From: an uncultured Pseudomonas sp.
GTDB lineage: Bacteria; Pseudomonadota; Gammaproteobacteria; Pseudomonadales; Pseudomonadaceae
DNA length: 62,565 nucleotides
Assembly: GCF_946886105.1 (NCBI RefSeq)
Contig: NZ_CAMPHV010000031.1
Location: 1 to 62,565 of the forward strand
Direction: 5' to 3'
The position numbers were made by a program, and so were the translations under genes. The notes under the pieces were generated by a model. It saw only the letters and a list, made by a program, of their open reading frames with translations, had not been told where the DNA came from and searched no databases. Of the stretch, positions 52,228 through 61,227 are shown in pieces. Position 1 is the stretch's first letter; every line of letters begins with the position of its first letter.

Positions 52228-53637
52228 TTAGTCCTCCACCACCCAGGTGTCTTTGGTGCCGCCGCCTTGCGACGAGTTGACCACCAGCGAGCCTTCGCGC
52301 AGCGCCACGCGGGTCAGACCGCCCGGTACCAGGCGTACTTCCCGCCCGGACAGGACGAATGGGCGCAGGTCGATATGCCGCGGCGCGATACCGTTTTCGA
52401 CGAAGGTCGGGCAAGTCGACAAGCACAGCGTCGGCTGGGCGATATAGGCCTCGGGCTTGGCCAGCAGGCGCAGGCGGAAGGCTTCGATTTCCGCCTGGCT
52501 CGCCGCCGGCCCGACCAGCATGCCGTAGCCGCCCGAGCCCTGGGTTTCCTTGACCACCAGCTCGCCCAGATTGGCCAGCACATGGGACAGCTCGGCCGGT
52601 TTGCGACATTGCCAGGTCGGTACGTTTTTCAGGATCGGCTCTTCGTCCAGATAGAAGCGGATCATGTCGCCGACATAGGGGTAGATCGACTTGTCGTCCG
52701 CCACCCCGGTGCCGATCGCATTGGCCAGCACCACATTGCCCGAGCGATAGGCCGATAGCAGACCGGGCACGCCGAGCATGGAGTCGGGATTGAAGGCCAG
52801 CGGATCGAGGAAATCGTCGTCGAGGCGGCGATAAATCACGTCGACCTGCTTGGCCCCGGCCGTGGTGCGCATATGAACCTTGTCGTCGCGCACGAACAGA
52901 TCCGCGCCCTCGACCAGCTCCACGCCCATCTCGCGGGACAAAAAGGCATGCTCGAAATAAGCGCTGTTGAAACGCCCCGGCGTCAGTACCACGACGTTGG
53001 GATTGTCCAGCGGGCTGGAGGATTTCAGGGTTTCCAGCAGCAGGTTCGGGTAGTGATCGATAGGTGCGATGCGCTGCGCGGCGAACAGCTCGGGGAACAG
53101 ACGCATCATCATTTTGCGGTCTTCGAGCATATAGCTGACGCCGCTCGGCGTGCGCAGGTTGTCCTCGAGCACGTAGTAGCTGCCGTCGCCGTCGCGCACC
53201 AGGTCGACGCCGGCGATGTGCGCGTAGAGGTCGCGGTGCAGGTTCAGGCCCTGCATGGCGATCTGGTAACCCTCGTTGGCCAGCACCTGCTGGGCGGGAA
53301 TCACTCCGGCCTTGATAATCCGTTGTTCGTGGTAGAGGTCAGCGAGAAACAGGTTCAGCGCCTGCACCCGCTGGATGCAGCCGCGTTCCACCACCCGCCA
53401 CTCGCTGGCGGGGATACTGCGCGGGATGGTGTCGAAGGGGATCAGCCGTTCGGTGCCCTGCTCGTCGCCATACAGGGTGAAGGTGATGCCGGCACGGTGG
53501 AATAATAAATCGGCTTCGCGCCGGCGCTGCGCCAGCAACTCCTTCGGTGTCTCGGCCAGCCAACGGGCGAATGCCTGATAGTGCGGGCGGCACTCGCCGC
53601 TCGCCTGGTACATCTCGTCATAAAAAGTGCGGGTCAT
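52228..53637 (-). CDS. circularly permuted ATP-grasp family protein
   Basis: A 469-aa protein of the CP-ATPgrasp_1 family. VVERGCIQRVQALNLFLADL and YYVLEDNLRTPSGVSYMLED are present, then RRLDDDFLDPLAF and VKETQGSGGYGMLVGP (glycine-rich nucleotide loop) near residue 370. Such enzymes form peptide-like amide bonds. First gene of the Anbu cluster. I chose the ATG at 53637. Confidence 0.92.
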   Translation of the reverse strand: MTRTFYDEMYQASGECRPHYQAFARWLAETPKELLAQRRREADLLFHRAGITFTLYGDEQGTERLIPFDTIPRSIPASEWRVVERGCIQRVQALNLFLADLYHEQRIIKAGVIPAQQVLANEGYQIAMQGLNLHRDLYAHIAGVDLVRDGDGSYYVLEDNLRTPSGVSYMLEDRKMMMRLFPELFAAQRIAPIDHYPNLLLETLKSSSPLDNPNVVVLTPGRFNSAYFEHAFLSREMGVELVEGADLFVRDDKVHMRTTAGAKQVDVIYRRLDDDFLDPLAFNPDSMLGVPGLLSAYRSGNVVLANAIGTGVADDKSIYPYVGDMIRFYLDEEPILKNVPTWQCRKPAELSHVLANLGELVVKETQGSGGYGMLVGPAASQAEIEAFRLRLLAKPEAYIAQPTLCLSTCPTFVENGIAPRHIDLRPFVLSGREVRLVPGGLTRVALREGSLVVNSSQGGGTKDTWVVED

Positions 53638-53894
53638 GCCGTACTCCTGTTCACCCAAGCGCAGGGAAGTACTGCAAGGCCCGAGCCAGTAGATTTACAT
53701 CTTATATTTCAATTAGTTAGCAATTTAAGACGAAACCAATGCACCGTTTTGGCGCAAGGTGCTCGGGCTTGACTGCCCGTGGCTTCATTTTGCGGCGCGG
53801 CGGGCCGCGAGCGGCAGGCGTCTGGGTGAATTCGAGAAGGGGATAAACGCATCGACCAGCCGCAGCTGGTCGATGTCTGTTGCTTAGCGTGGTT
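53638..53894. promoter_or_regulatory. promoter region of the Anbu-cluster operon
   Basis: AT-rich stretch at about 53690-53740 (TTTACATCTTATATTTCAAT on plus) upstream of the ATP-grasp gene, with a TATAAG-like -10 on minus. A perfect 10-bp stem (ATCGACCAGC) around a CGCA loop at 53851-53874 has no T-run; it may end the RraB-like gene. Confidence 0.4.
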
Positions 53895-54236
53895 TCAAGG
53901 ACGTTGAGCCTTGACCTCCTGGGTCACGCCCCAACCATCGAGCGTACCGCCGAGCGGAACCACCACCGACGCCATGTCGTGCTCGAAATCGCCAATGCCG
54001 GCGTGGGTGGCATACATCACCTTGCTTACCTGCAGATGCCAGGCGCCGTCATCACGCTCGGTCACCAGGGCATGCAAGGATTCGCCGCGAAAATTTCTGG
54101 TCGCCATACGCGCCCGTTCCTCATCGGGAAAAATGGCGTAGAACTCGATTGGATGAACGCTGGCAAAGTCGAAACCGCCCTCCTTCATCCGCCGTAGAAC
54201 CCCATTACTGACATCATCGTGCAAGGCTGTGCTCAT
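53895..54236 (-). CDS. RraB-like (ribonuclease E inhibitor domain) protein
   Basis: A 113-aa protein resembling the RraB family: DFASVHPIEFYAIFPDEE near residue 23, FRGESLHALVTERDDGAWHL, and a C-terminal GGTLDGWGV, which matches the GG-x-DGWG ending of RraB. In enterobacteria RraB binds and inhibits RNase E; this homologue is more distant, so the role is a suggestion. Confidence 0.7.
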   Translation of the reverse strand: MSTALHDDVSNGVLRRMKEGGFDFASVHPIEFYAIFPDEERARMATRNFRGESLHALVTERDDGAWHLQVSKVMYATHAGIGDFEHDMASVVVPLGGTLDGWGVTQEVKAQRP

Positions 54237-54631
54237 GAAGTGACCTCCTCAGGCGATGGATGAACTGATGGGTCACTGAGGCGCGAACTGCATAACCGGT
54301 AGCGACCGGCGTCCCGAGTGACCCCTTGATCGTGTTCCCATTGCAACCGCCACTGCCTCGGCGGTGTCGCGGCACATAGCAACTGCGCCGCCCGAGAATC
54401 AAGCAAGCAACTGCTTGATGTAGGCCAGGCCTGAAATCAGGACTGGTTGCCGGTGGGCCATTACAGAATGAAAAACCCAGAACCGTCATTTGCAGACTAG
54501 CGCCATCGCGGCTGCTTTGCCTACGAAAAACACAACTCTTTGCATGAATCCCAACCGGCCGGCCCGATCACCGGCACTTTGAAAGTCAGTTTCGCCCTGA
54601 CAAGAAGGCGCGCGCCGGCTATCGTCCAGCC
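54237..54631. other. 395-bp region without a supported gene
   Basis: Only short frames without homology (for example 54214-54489 minus). Contains the promoter regions of the RraB-like and glycosylase genes; no clear repeat or RNA structure. Confidence 0.5.
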
Positions 54632-55504
54632 ATGCACAGCTCCCCACCCATTCCGCTCGCCTATCGGCCACCCTGGCGCTGGCAGCAATTCCACGATCAT
54701 TTCGCCTTACGCGCCCTGACGGACGTGGAACGGCTGAGTGCGGACGGCTACTGCCGCAGCTTTCAACTCGACGGCGTCAGCGGCTGGTTCAGCGTGCAGC
54801 CCATGGAGGCGCAGAACGTCCTGCTGCTGCGCCACAGCCGCTCTGCCGATGCTTGTTTGCCGGCGTTGATTCAGCGGGTTCGGCGCATGTTCGACCTCGA
54901 CGCCGAGCCGCTGCGCATTGCCGCGCATTTCGCCAACGACCCGCACCTGGGCGCCTCGTTCGCGCGCCAGCCGAACTTGCGCCTGCCCACCGCCTTCGAC
55001 CCGTTCGAACAAGCGGTGCGCGCCATAGTCGGCCAGCAGATTACGGTGAAAGCCGCGGTCACCATCAGCGCACGCTTGGTCGATCGCCTCGGCGAGCCCC
55101 TGCTCGATGCCGATCCGCAGGCGCCTCAACGCCTGTTTCCCAGCCCCGCGGCGATTGCCAGCGCCAACCTGGAAGGCATCGGCATGCCGGGCAAGCGGGT
55201 GCAATGCCTGCAGCACTTCGCCGCGCAGATCGCCAGCGGCGCCTTGCGCCTGGATATCGACGAGGGCAGTCAGGCGTTGGTCGAACGCCTTTGCGCCCTG
55301 CCCGGCATCGGCCCTTGGACCGCGCAGTACATCGCCCTGCGCGCCTTCGGCGAGGCCGATGCGTTTCCCAGCAGCGACCTGGGGTTGCTCAAGTCGCCGC
55401 TCTGGGGCGCCGGCGGCATCAGCGCCAAACAGCTCGGCGCCCGCGCCGAAGCCTGGCGGCCTTGGCGCGCCTATGCCGCGGTGCATCTTTGGCACAGCAG
55501 CTGA
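54632..55504 (+). CDS. DNA-3-methyladenine glycosylase II (AlkA-like)
   Basis: A 290-aa glycosylase. N-terminal AlkA-like domain, then the helix-hairpin-helix LPGIGPWTAQYIALRAFGEA with the following catalytic Asp in PSSDLG (residues about 230-255). Removes alkylated purines. FEQAVRAIVGQQITVKAA near 130 matches AlkA/DNA glycosylase II. With an Ogt-type gene 3 kb away it suggests an alkylation-repair capacity. Confidence 0.88.
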   Translation: MHSSPPIPLAYRPPWRWQQFHDHFALRALTDVERLSADGYCRSFQLDGVSGWFSVQPMEAQNVLLLRHSRSADACLPALIQRVRRMFDLDAEPLRIAAHFANDPHLGASFARQPNLRLPTAFDPFEQAVRAIVGQQITVKAAVTISARLVDRLGEPLLDADPQAPQRLFPSPAAIASANLEGIGMPGKRVQCLQHFAAQIASGALRLDIDEGSQALVERLCALPGIGPWTAQYIALRAFGEADAFPSSDLGLLKSPLWGAGGISAKQLGARAEAWRPWRAYAAVHLWHSS

Positions 55505-55550
55505 TTCACCATCATGCGGATCTGGCATACGGGTCGGGTAGATAAACGCT

Positions 55551-55755
55551 TAGCAGGCCGTTGAAAAACGTAGGCGAGGCAGACAGCGTAAGGACTAGGC
55601 GTCCCCACAAAAACAGGCGAAAAAAGGACTGGGCTCGCACGCGAGTTTACGTGTTGTAAATGAGCATTTTGATGGGGGCGCCTAGCCCGGACTCGCGCAC
55701 GAGCCTGTTTTTAACGCCGCGATGTCAACGCAGGTAGTTTTTCAACAGCCTGTTA
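55551..55755. repeat. inverted-repeat intergenic element between alkA-like and glgP
   Basis: About 205 bp with terminal inverted repeats: left arm TAGCAGGCCGTTGAAAAAC (55551) and right arm GTTTTTCAACAGCCTGTTA (ending 55755), the other matching arm with a few substitutions. The interior holds AGTTTACGTGTTGTAAATGA, similar to a stretch in the element at 45343. No transposase; MITE- or REP-like. Confidence 0.6.
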
Positions 55756-55838
55756 GGCGAACCCTGAAGCGATGCGCAAGGTCACAACCTAGGAGCCTTT
55801 GTTGTCCTGTGTCCCGCCACCTGCTAAGGATGCCGTAA

Positions 55839-58295
55839 ATGTCCGAGGAGCCCACCCCAACCGTCGATGCCGATGAAGTCGCCGCTTTTCGCGCCAATGT
55901 CCTCGCGAAGTTGACCTACGCCGTGGGCAAGGACCCCGAGCACGCCTTCGATCACGACTGGTTCGAGGCCATTGCCCTGGCCACCCGCGATCGTCTGGTC
56001 GAGAAATGGATGGATCACACGCGCAAGATCTACCGCGAAGGTAAAAAGCGCGTCTATTACCTGTCCCTGGAATTCCTCATCGGCCGCCTGCTTTACGACA
56101 ATCTGTGCAACCTCGGCCTGCAGGACATCGCCCGCGCGGCGATGGACGATCTGGGGGTCGACCTCGAGCGCATCCGTGGCCTGGAAGCCGATGCCGCCCT
56201 CGGCAACGGCGGCCTCGGGCGGTTGGCCGCCTGCTTTATGGAAAGCATGGCGACACTGGGACTCGCCGCCCACGGCTACGGCATTCGCTACGAGCATGGT
56301 CTTTTCCGTCAATCGATCGTCGATGGCTGGCAGCTCGAGCAAACCGAAATCTGGCTGGACTTCGGCAACCCCTGGGAATTCGAGCGCCCCGAAGTCAGCT
56401 ACCTGATCGGTTTCGGCGGTGGCGTGGCGGCCTCGCCGACGACCCGCGACGAACCCAAGCAATATTGGAATTGGGCCGAAGGTATCCGCGCCATCGCCTA
56501 CGACACCCCGATCGCCGGCTGGCGCGGTACCGGCGTCAACACCCTGCGCCTGTGGCGCGCCCGGGCCGAAAGCGACTTCCATCTGGAACGCTTCAATGCC
56601 GGCGACCACATCGGTGCGGTGGCCGAGGAGGCGCGCGCCGAGCGCATCTCGCGGGTGCTCTATCCGGCCGACAGCACCGAAGCCGGCCAGGAGCTGCGCT
56701 TGCGCCAGGAGTACTTCTTCGTCGCCGCCTCGCTGCAGGATTTGCTGCGCCGCCATCTCAATCAGCACGGCGATGTGACCAGCCTGCCCGAGTACGCGGC
56801 CATCCAGCTCAACGACACGCACCCGGCGATCGCCGTCGCCGAGCTGATGCGCCTGCTGGTCGACGTGCACGATCAACCTTGGGACAAAGCCTGGGAGATC
56901 ACCGTCGCGACCCTCTCCTACACCAACCACACGCTGCTGCCCGAGGCCCTGGAAACCTGGTCGGTAGGGCTGATGGAGCGTTTGCTGCCGCGGCATATGC
57001 AGATCATTTACCTGATCAATGCCTACCACATCGATGCGCTGCGGGCGCGCGACATCCATGATTTCGAACTGCTGCGCTCGGTCTCGTTGATCGAGGAAGA
57101 CAACGGCCGCCGGGTGCGCATGGGCAACCTGGCGTTTCTCGGCTCGCACAGCATCAACGGGGTGTCCGGGCTGCACACCGAGTTGATGCGCAAAACCGTT
57201 TTCGCCCACCTGCATTCGCTCTACCCCGAACGCATCAACAACAAGACCAACGGCATTACCTTCCGCCGCTGGCTCTACCAAACCAACCCGGAGCTCACCG
57301 CCCTGCTGGTCGAACACGTCGGCGAGAGCTTGCTCGACGACCCGCAACACCTGTTGCGCACGGTCGAAGCCTGGGCCGACAAACCGGCCTTCCGCAAGCG
57401 CTTCGCCGAGCAGCGGCAGCTGAAAAAACGCGCCCTGGTGCGCTGGGTCGACGAGCGTCTGAACATCCACCTCGACCCCGAGGCGCTGTTCGACGTGCAG
57501 ATCAAGCGCATCCACGAGTACAAACGCCAATTGCTCAACCTGCTGCACACGGTGGCGCTGTATCAGGCAATGCGCGACGAACCCACGGTCGACTGGGTGC
57601 CGCGGGTGAAAATCTTCGCCGGCAAGGCGGCCGCCAGCTATCACCAGGCCAAGCTGATCATCAAACTGGCCAACGACATCGCCCGCACCGTGAATGTCGA
57701 TCCGACCGTGCGCGATCGCCTGAAAGTGGTGTTTCTGCCCAATTACAACGTCAGCCTGGCGGAAACCATCATTCCCGCCGCCGATCTCTCCGAGCAGATC
57801 TCCACCGCCGGGTTGGAAGCCTCGGGCACCAGCAATATGAAATTCGCCCTCAATGGCGCGCTGACCATCGGCACCCTCGACGGCGCCAATGTGGAAATGG
57901 CCGAGTTGATCGGCGCCGAGCACATGTTCATCTTCGGCATGAGCGCGGCGCAGGTGCAAGCGCGCAAGCGTGCCGGCGCCTACAACGCCGAAGCCATAGT
58001 CGAAGGCTCGCCGCGCTTGCATGAAGTGCTGCTGGCAATCCGCAACGGCGTATTCTCCCCCGATGACCCCAACCGCTATAGGGCGCTGGTGGACGAGCTG
58101 ATCGCCCATGACACCTATTTCGTCTGTGCCGATTTCGATGCGTATTGGCAGACCCATCGCCGCGTCGCCACCTATTGGCGCACGCCGGAACTGTGGTGGC
58201 GCTCGGCGGTGCTGAACTGCGCACGCTCGGGATGGTTTTCCTCCGACCGCACCATTGCCGAATACGCCCGGGAAATCTGGAAGGTGCTCGAGTGA
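55839..58295 (+). CDS. glgP: glycogen/alpha-glucan phosphorylase
   Basis: An 818-aa GT35 enzyme that releases glucose-1-phosphate from glycogen or maltodextrin. Motifs: RVYYLSLEFLIGRLLYDNL, LEADAALGNGGLGRLAACFM, NDTHPAIAVAELMR and the PLP lysine in EASGTSNMKFALNGALTIG, followed by the active-site loop LDGANVEM. Full length and no breaks. Flanked by two repeat elements; no other glg gene is in the window. Confidence 0.96.
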   Translation: MSEEPTPTVDADEVAAFRANVLAKLTYAVGKDPEHAFDHDWFEAIALATRDRLVEKWMDHTRKIYREGKKRVYYLSLEFLIGRLLYDNLCNLGLQDIARAAMDDLGVDLERIRGLEADAALGNGGLGRLAACFMESMATLGLAAHGYGIRYEHGLFRQSIVDGWQLEQTEIWLDFGNPWEFERPEVSYLIGFGGGVAASPTTRDEPKQYWNWAEGIRAIAYDTPIAGWRGTGVNTLRLWRARAESDFHLERFNAGDHIGAVAEEARAERISRVLYPADSTEAGQELRLRQEYFFVAASLQDLLRRHLNQHGDVTSLPEYAAIQLNDTHPAIAVAELMRLLVDVHDQPWDKAWEITVATLSYTNHTLLPEALETWSVGLMERLLPRHMQIIYLINAYHIDALRARDIHDFELLRSVSLIEEDNGRRVRMGNLAFLGSHSINGVSGLHTELMRKTVFAHLHSLYPERINNKTNGITFRRWLYQTNPELTALLVEHVGESLLDDPQHLLRTVEAWADKPAFRKRFAEQRQLKKRALVRWVDERLNIHLDPEALFDVQIKRIHEYKRQLLNLLHTVALYQAMRDEPTVDWVPRVKIFAGKAAASYHQAKLIIKLANDIARTVNVDPTVRDRLKVVFLPNYNVSLAETIIPAADLSEQISTAGLEASGTSNMKFALNGALTIGTLDGANVEMAELIGAEHMFIFGMSAAQVQARKRAGAYNAEAIVEGSPRLHEVLLAIRNGVFSPDDPNRYRALVDELIAHDTYFVCADFDAYWQTHRRVATYWRTPELWWRSAVLNCARSGWFSSDRTIAEYAREIWKVLE

Positions 58296-58297
58296 GG

Positions 58298-58567
58298 CTA
58301 GGGTCTGTTGCCGTTTCAGCGCAAGCCGCGTTGCCGCGAAAAATCTCGCCAGGCTAGGCGTAGGACGCCGGTAATGGTCGTTCCCTTGCCAAGTCCTACA
58401 ACAACGCATGGCGAGATTTTCCGCGCAACCCGCAGGGCCGGGCCTGTTTTAGCGCGATGCTGCGTTTCTCGACGCTCATTTGGAACGACCAAACTTCGCG
58501 TCTCGTGCCTTGCCCCGCGCTAAAACAGGCTCCGGCGCGGTCGCGATGAAACGGCAACAGACCCTAG
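58298..58567. mobile_element. 270-bp element with perfect 21-bp terminal inverted repeats (MITE-like)
   Basis: The ends at 58298-58318 and 58547-58567 are exact 21-bp inverted repeats beginning CTAGGGTCTGTTGCCG. Interior GC-rich, without a coding frame of homology. The right arm (58515-58567) recurs reverse-complemented at 62513-62565 with 52 of 53 bases identical. This fits a non-autonomous transposon-like element or an extended REP. No target duplication beyond CTAG can be read with certainty. Confidence 0.7.
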
Positions 58568-58584
58568 AATAGGCGGCATACCAG

Positions 58585-59106
58585 ATGCCGACTCGACAGG
58601 AGATTCAGGTGCATTACCGCTATCACGATAGCCCGCTGGGGCGCCTGCTGCTGGTCGGCGATCATGCCGGATTGCAGCAAGTATCGATGGATATCGACGG
58701 CAAACCCTGGCGCCTCGAACCGACTTGGCGTAACGCCGACACCGAACTGGACGAAGTCTGCCGGCAACTGGATGCTTACTTCGCCGGCCGGCGCCAAACC
58801 TTCGACCTACGCCTCGCCCCTCGGGGTACGGCCTTTCAACAGGCCGTCTGGCAGGCGTTGCTGAGCATCCCGTTCGGTAAGACCAGCAGTTACAGCACCC
58901 TGGCCGCACAGATCGGCCGACCGAGCGCCATGCGTGCGGTGGGCGCCGCCAATGGCGCCAACCCGATTGCCGTGATCATCCCCTGCCATCGGGTGATCGG
59001 CCGCGACGGCAGCCTCACCGGCTATGCCGGCGGCCTCACGCGCAAGGCCTTGCTGCTCCAACTCGAGGGCGCGCAGCTGCCGCGGCAAGCGGAGCTTGCG
59101 CTCTGA
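58585..59106 (+). CDS. ogt: methylated-DNA--[protein]-cysteine S-methyltransferase (Ogt-type)
   Basis: Repairs O6-alkylguanine by transferring the alkyl group to its own cysteine. A 173-aa protein with the active site NPIAVIIPCHRVIGRDGSLT; GTAFQQAVWQALLSIPFGKT, the family DNA-binding motif, precedes it. No Ada regulatory domain. ATG 58585, following the TIR element by 17 bp. Confidence 0.93.
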   Translation: MPTRQEIQVHYRYHDSPLGRLLLVGDHAGLQQVSMDIDGKPWRLEPTWRNADTELDEVCRQLDAYFAGRRQTFDLRLAPRGTAFQQAVWQALLSIPFGKTSSYSTLAAQIGRPSAMRAVGAANGANPIAVIIPCHRVIGRDGSLTGYAGGLTRKALLLQLEGAQLPRQAELAL

Positions 59107-59108
59107 GG

Positions 59109-59297
59109 TCAGCCCCTCAAATTGCCCCGCGGCCCGATCAGGGCCCAGACGATCAGCCCCAGAACCGGCAGGAACAGGATCAACAACACCCAGAGAACCT
59201 TCTTACCGACGTCGCTATTGCTGTTGACCACGTTGAGAATGGCCCAGATATCCAGCGCCAAAATGATCAGGCCGAATAGACCGCCAAATAAATCCAT
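59109..59297 (-). CDS. PLDc_N-type small membrane protein
   Basis: A 62-aa protein with two membrane segments (GLFGLIILALDIWAILNVVN; KVLWVLLILFLPVLGLIVW) and a short GPRGNLRG tail, the PLDc N-terminal-like family. Role unknown. Convergent with ogt, 2 bp between the stops. Confidence 0.8.
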   Translation of the reverse strand: MDLFGGLFGLIILALDIWAILNVVNSNSDVGKKVLWVLLILFLPVLGLIVWALIGPRGNLRG

Positions 59298-59403
59298 GGT
59301 GATACTCCTTTGCTCACTGCATAAATGGCTTGCGCCGCGGGTGCCCATCAAGGCGTCAGATAGCCAGGATTAAGCCTTGGTTCCTTTCACACGCATACCG
59401 GCA

Positions 59404-59946
59404 TCAATCGTCCAGCCCGGGAAATGCGCTGGCGATGGGGTCGCCGGTGAAGTGCGCGGCCGCTTGCGGTGCATTGAACGGGCGAATCACCACGAAATGC
59501 GGGTGCTCGCCCATATCGAACCAGCGCTTCATCCCAGCCGGGATGACGATCAGGTCGTTCTTCTCGCACAGCACCGCGTACAGATAATCGTCGACATGCA
59601 GGCCGAACAGGCCACGACCGGCGACGAACAAACACACCTCGTCCTCATCGTAGCTGTGTTCTTCCAGCCGTTCAGCACGCAGTTCGGCCGGCTGCGGGTG
59701 ACGGTTGTCCATGCGCACGACCTCGACCTGGGCCAACCCCCGCTCGGCCATCAGGCCATCGAGTGGCGTGCGATAGGCGCCGATCAGTTCGTCCTGGTCG
59801 GCGTCGGGCGCCAAAGGCGCGGCCGCCTGCCAGCGCTCGAAGCGTACGCCGAGCTCGGCCAGAGTGCTGGCGATGTCTTCGAGATGGGTCAACACCTTGT
59901 TCGGCAGGTTGGCAGAAGTCTGGTGGTAAACGCTCAAGCTGCTCAT
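59404..59946 (-). CDS. acireductone dioxygenase (ARD) homologue with missing metal ligands
   Basis: A 180-aa cupin matching MtnD: VRFERWQ near 35, EEHSYDEDEV near 95, CLFVAGRGLFGLHV, and VIPAGMKRWFDMGE near 137. In working ARDs the metal ligands are H-x-H...E and a later H (Klebsiella His96, His98, Glu102, His140). Here His97 and Glu103 are kept, but Tyr99 and Arg141 occupy the other two positions. It may be inactive or have a different metal or role. No mtnB or mtnC neighbour. Directly follows the MFS gene (2-bp gap). Confidence 0.85.
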   Translation of the reverse strand: MSSLSVYHQTSANLPNKVLTHLEDIASTLAELGVRFERWQAAAPLAPDADQDELIGAYRTPLDGLMAERGLAQVEVVRMDNRHPQPAELRAERLEEHSYDEDEVCLFVAGRGLFGLHVDDYLYAVLCEKNDLIVIPAGMKRWFDMGEHPHFVVIRPFNAPQAAAHFTGDPIASAFPGLDD

Positions 59947-59948
59947 GT

Positions 59949-61142
59949 TCAGGCTCTCGTGTTGTCGGTAACGCGATCGGCGACGCAGCTGGCGGGCTGC
60001 TCGTCGCTGATCCGGGTATAGGTGATAAATGCGGCGATCAGCACCACCAGGCTGGCGATGGCGAAGGTCCAGGCCGGGCCCAGGGTATTCCAACTGTAGC
60101 CCGAATAGAGCGCGCCCAAGGCGCCGCCTACCCCGGCCAAGGCGGCGTACAGCGCCTGCCCCTGGCCTTGCTGGCGGTCGGCGAAGCTGCGCTGCACGAA
60201 ATGAATCGCCGCGGCATGGAAGCTGCCGAACGTCGCCGCGTGCATCAGTTGGGCGAACAGCAGCACCGGTAGGTGATGGGCCAGATTGCCGAGCAGCAGC
60301 CAGCGTACCGCGGTGATCAGAAAGCTCGCCAAAAGCACAGTGCGCAGCGAATAGCGCGCCAGCAGCTTGGCCATCACCAGGAACAGCACGATTTCCGCCA
60401 CCACGCCGAGCGCCCATAGTTGGCCGATCAAGCCGCGCGAATAACCGAGGCTTTCCAGGTGCAGGCTGAGGAAGGTGTAGTAAGGCCCGTTGCTCAATTG
60501 CATCAAACCGACGCTTAGGTAAAAGGCGAGAATCCCCGGCCGGCGCAATTGTCGGATGAAACCGCCCTCGCCCAAGGTATTCGGCCGCAATTGCGGTTCG
60601 GCATTGGGCACCCACCAGCTGCTCAGGACGATGCCGGCCATGATCAGCACCAATGCCCAGGGGTAAGCGGCCAGGCTCAGCGAATCGAACAGCTTGCCCA
60701 AGCCCACCACCGCGACGATGAAGCCGATGCTGCCCCACAGGCGAATCTGACTGTAGCGCGCGGCCTGCTCGCGCAGATGCGCCAGGGTGATCACCTCGAA
60801 CTGCGGCAGCACCGCATGCCAGAAGAACGCGTGCGAAGCCATGATCAGCGCCAGCCAGGCGTAACTCTGGCTGATAAAGATGCCGGCAAAACACACCAGG
60901 GTGCAGAACGCGCCGAAACGCACGATCGCCAGACGCCTGCCGGTGGTGTCGCCCAGCCAGCCCCAGATATTCGGCGCGACGCAGCGCATCAGCATGGGAA
61001 TCGCGACCAATTCGCCGATGCGTGCCGCGGAAAAACCCAGGTGGTCGAAATACAGCGCCAGAAATGGCGCCGTGGCGCCGAGCAGCGAGAAGTAGAAGAA
61101 GTAGAAGCCAGACAGGCGCCAATAAGGCAGTGCGGGGGTCAT
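59949..61142 (-). CDS. MFS transporter (HcaT/MFS_1-like)
   Basis: A 397-aa inner-membrane transporter with 12 predicted membrane segments. The start PALPYWRLSGFYFFYFSLLG and the motifs VAPNIWGWLGDTTGRRLAIV and YSQIRLWGSIGFIVAVVGLG match the 3-phenylpropionate-transporter-like group. Between aroC and the ARD homologue on the same strand, as in pseudomonads (PA1682 position). Substrate unknown. Confidence 0.88.
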   Translation of the reverse strand: MTPALPYWRLSGFYFFYFSLLGATAPFLALYFDHLGFSAARIGELVAIPMLMRCVAPNIWGWLGDTTGRRLAIVRFGAFCTLVCFAGIFISQSYAWLALIMASHAFFWHAVLPQFEVITLAHLREQAARYSQIRLWGSIGFIVAVVGLGKLFDSLSLAAYPWALVLIMAGIVLSSWWVPNAEPQLRPNTLGEGGFIRQLRRPGILAFYLSVGLMQLSNGPYYTFLSLHLESLGYSRGLIGQLWALGVVAEIVLFLVMAKLLARYSLRTVLLASFLITAVRWLLLGNLAHHLPVLLFAQLMHAATFGSFHAAAIHFVQRSFADRQQGQGQALYAALAGVGGALGALYSGYSWNTLGPAWTFAIASLVVLIAAFITYTRISDEQPASCVADRVTDNTRA

Positions 61143-61154
61143 GGCCTGGTCGTA

Positions 61155-61222
61155 GCCCGGGTTGAGCGCAGCGATACCCGGGGCAACCGTTGTTGGGTAT
61201 CGCTGCGCTCAACCCAACCTAC
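61155..61222. repeat. REP-like palindrome between aroC and the MFS gene
   Basis: Inverted repeat with arms GGTTGAGCGCAGCGATACCC (near 61160) and its complement (near 61195-61215), separated by about 15 bp. Such GTTGAGCGCAGCGATACCCAAC palindromes are common in environmental proteobacteria. Confidence 0.65.
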
Positions 61223-61227
61223 AACCT

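Noticed and set aside
55824..58409. 861-codon minus-strand frame opposite glgP
   Set aside because: Antisense of a full-length phosphorylase; no motifs.
58298..58567. CRISPR array or tandem repeat
   Set aside because: The repeats are inverted ends of one element, not regularly spaced direct repeats with unique spacers.
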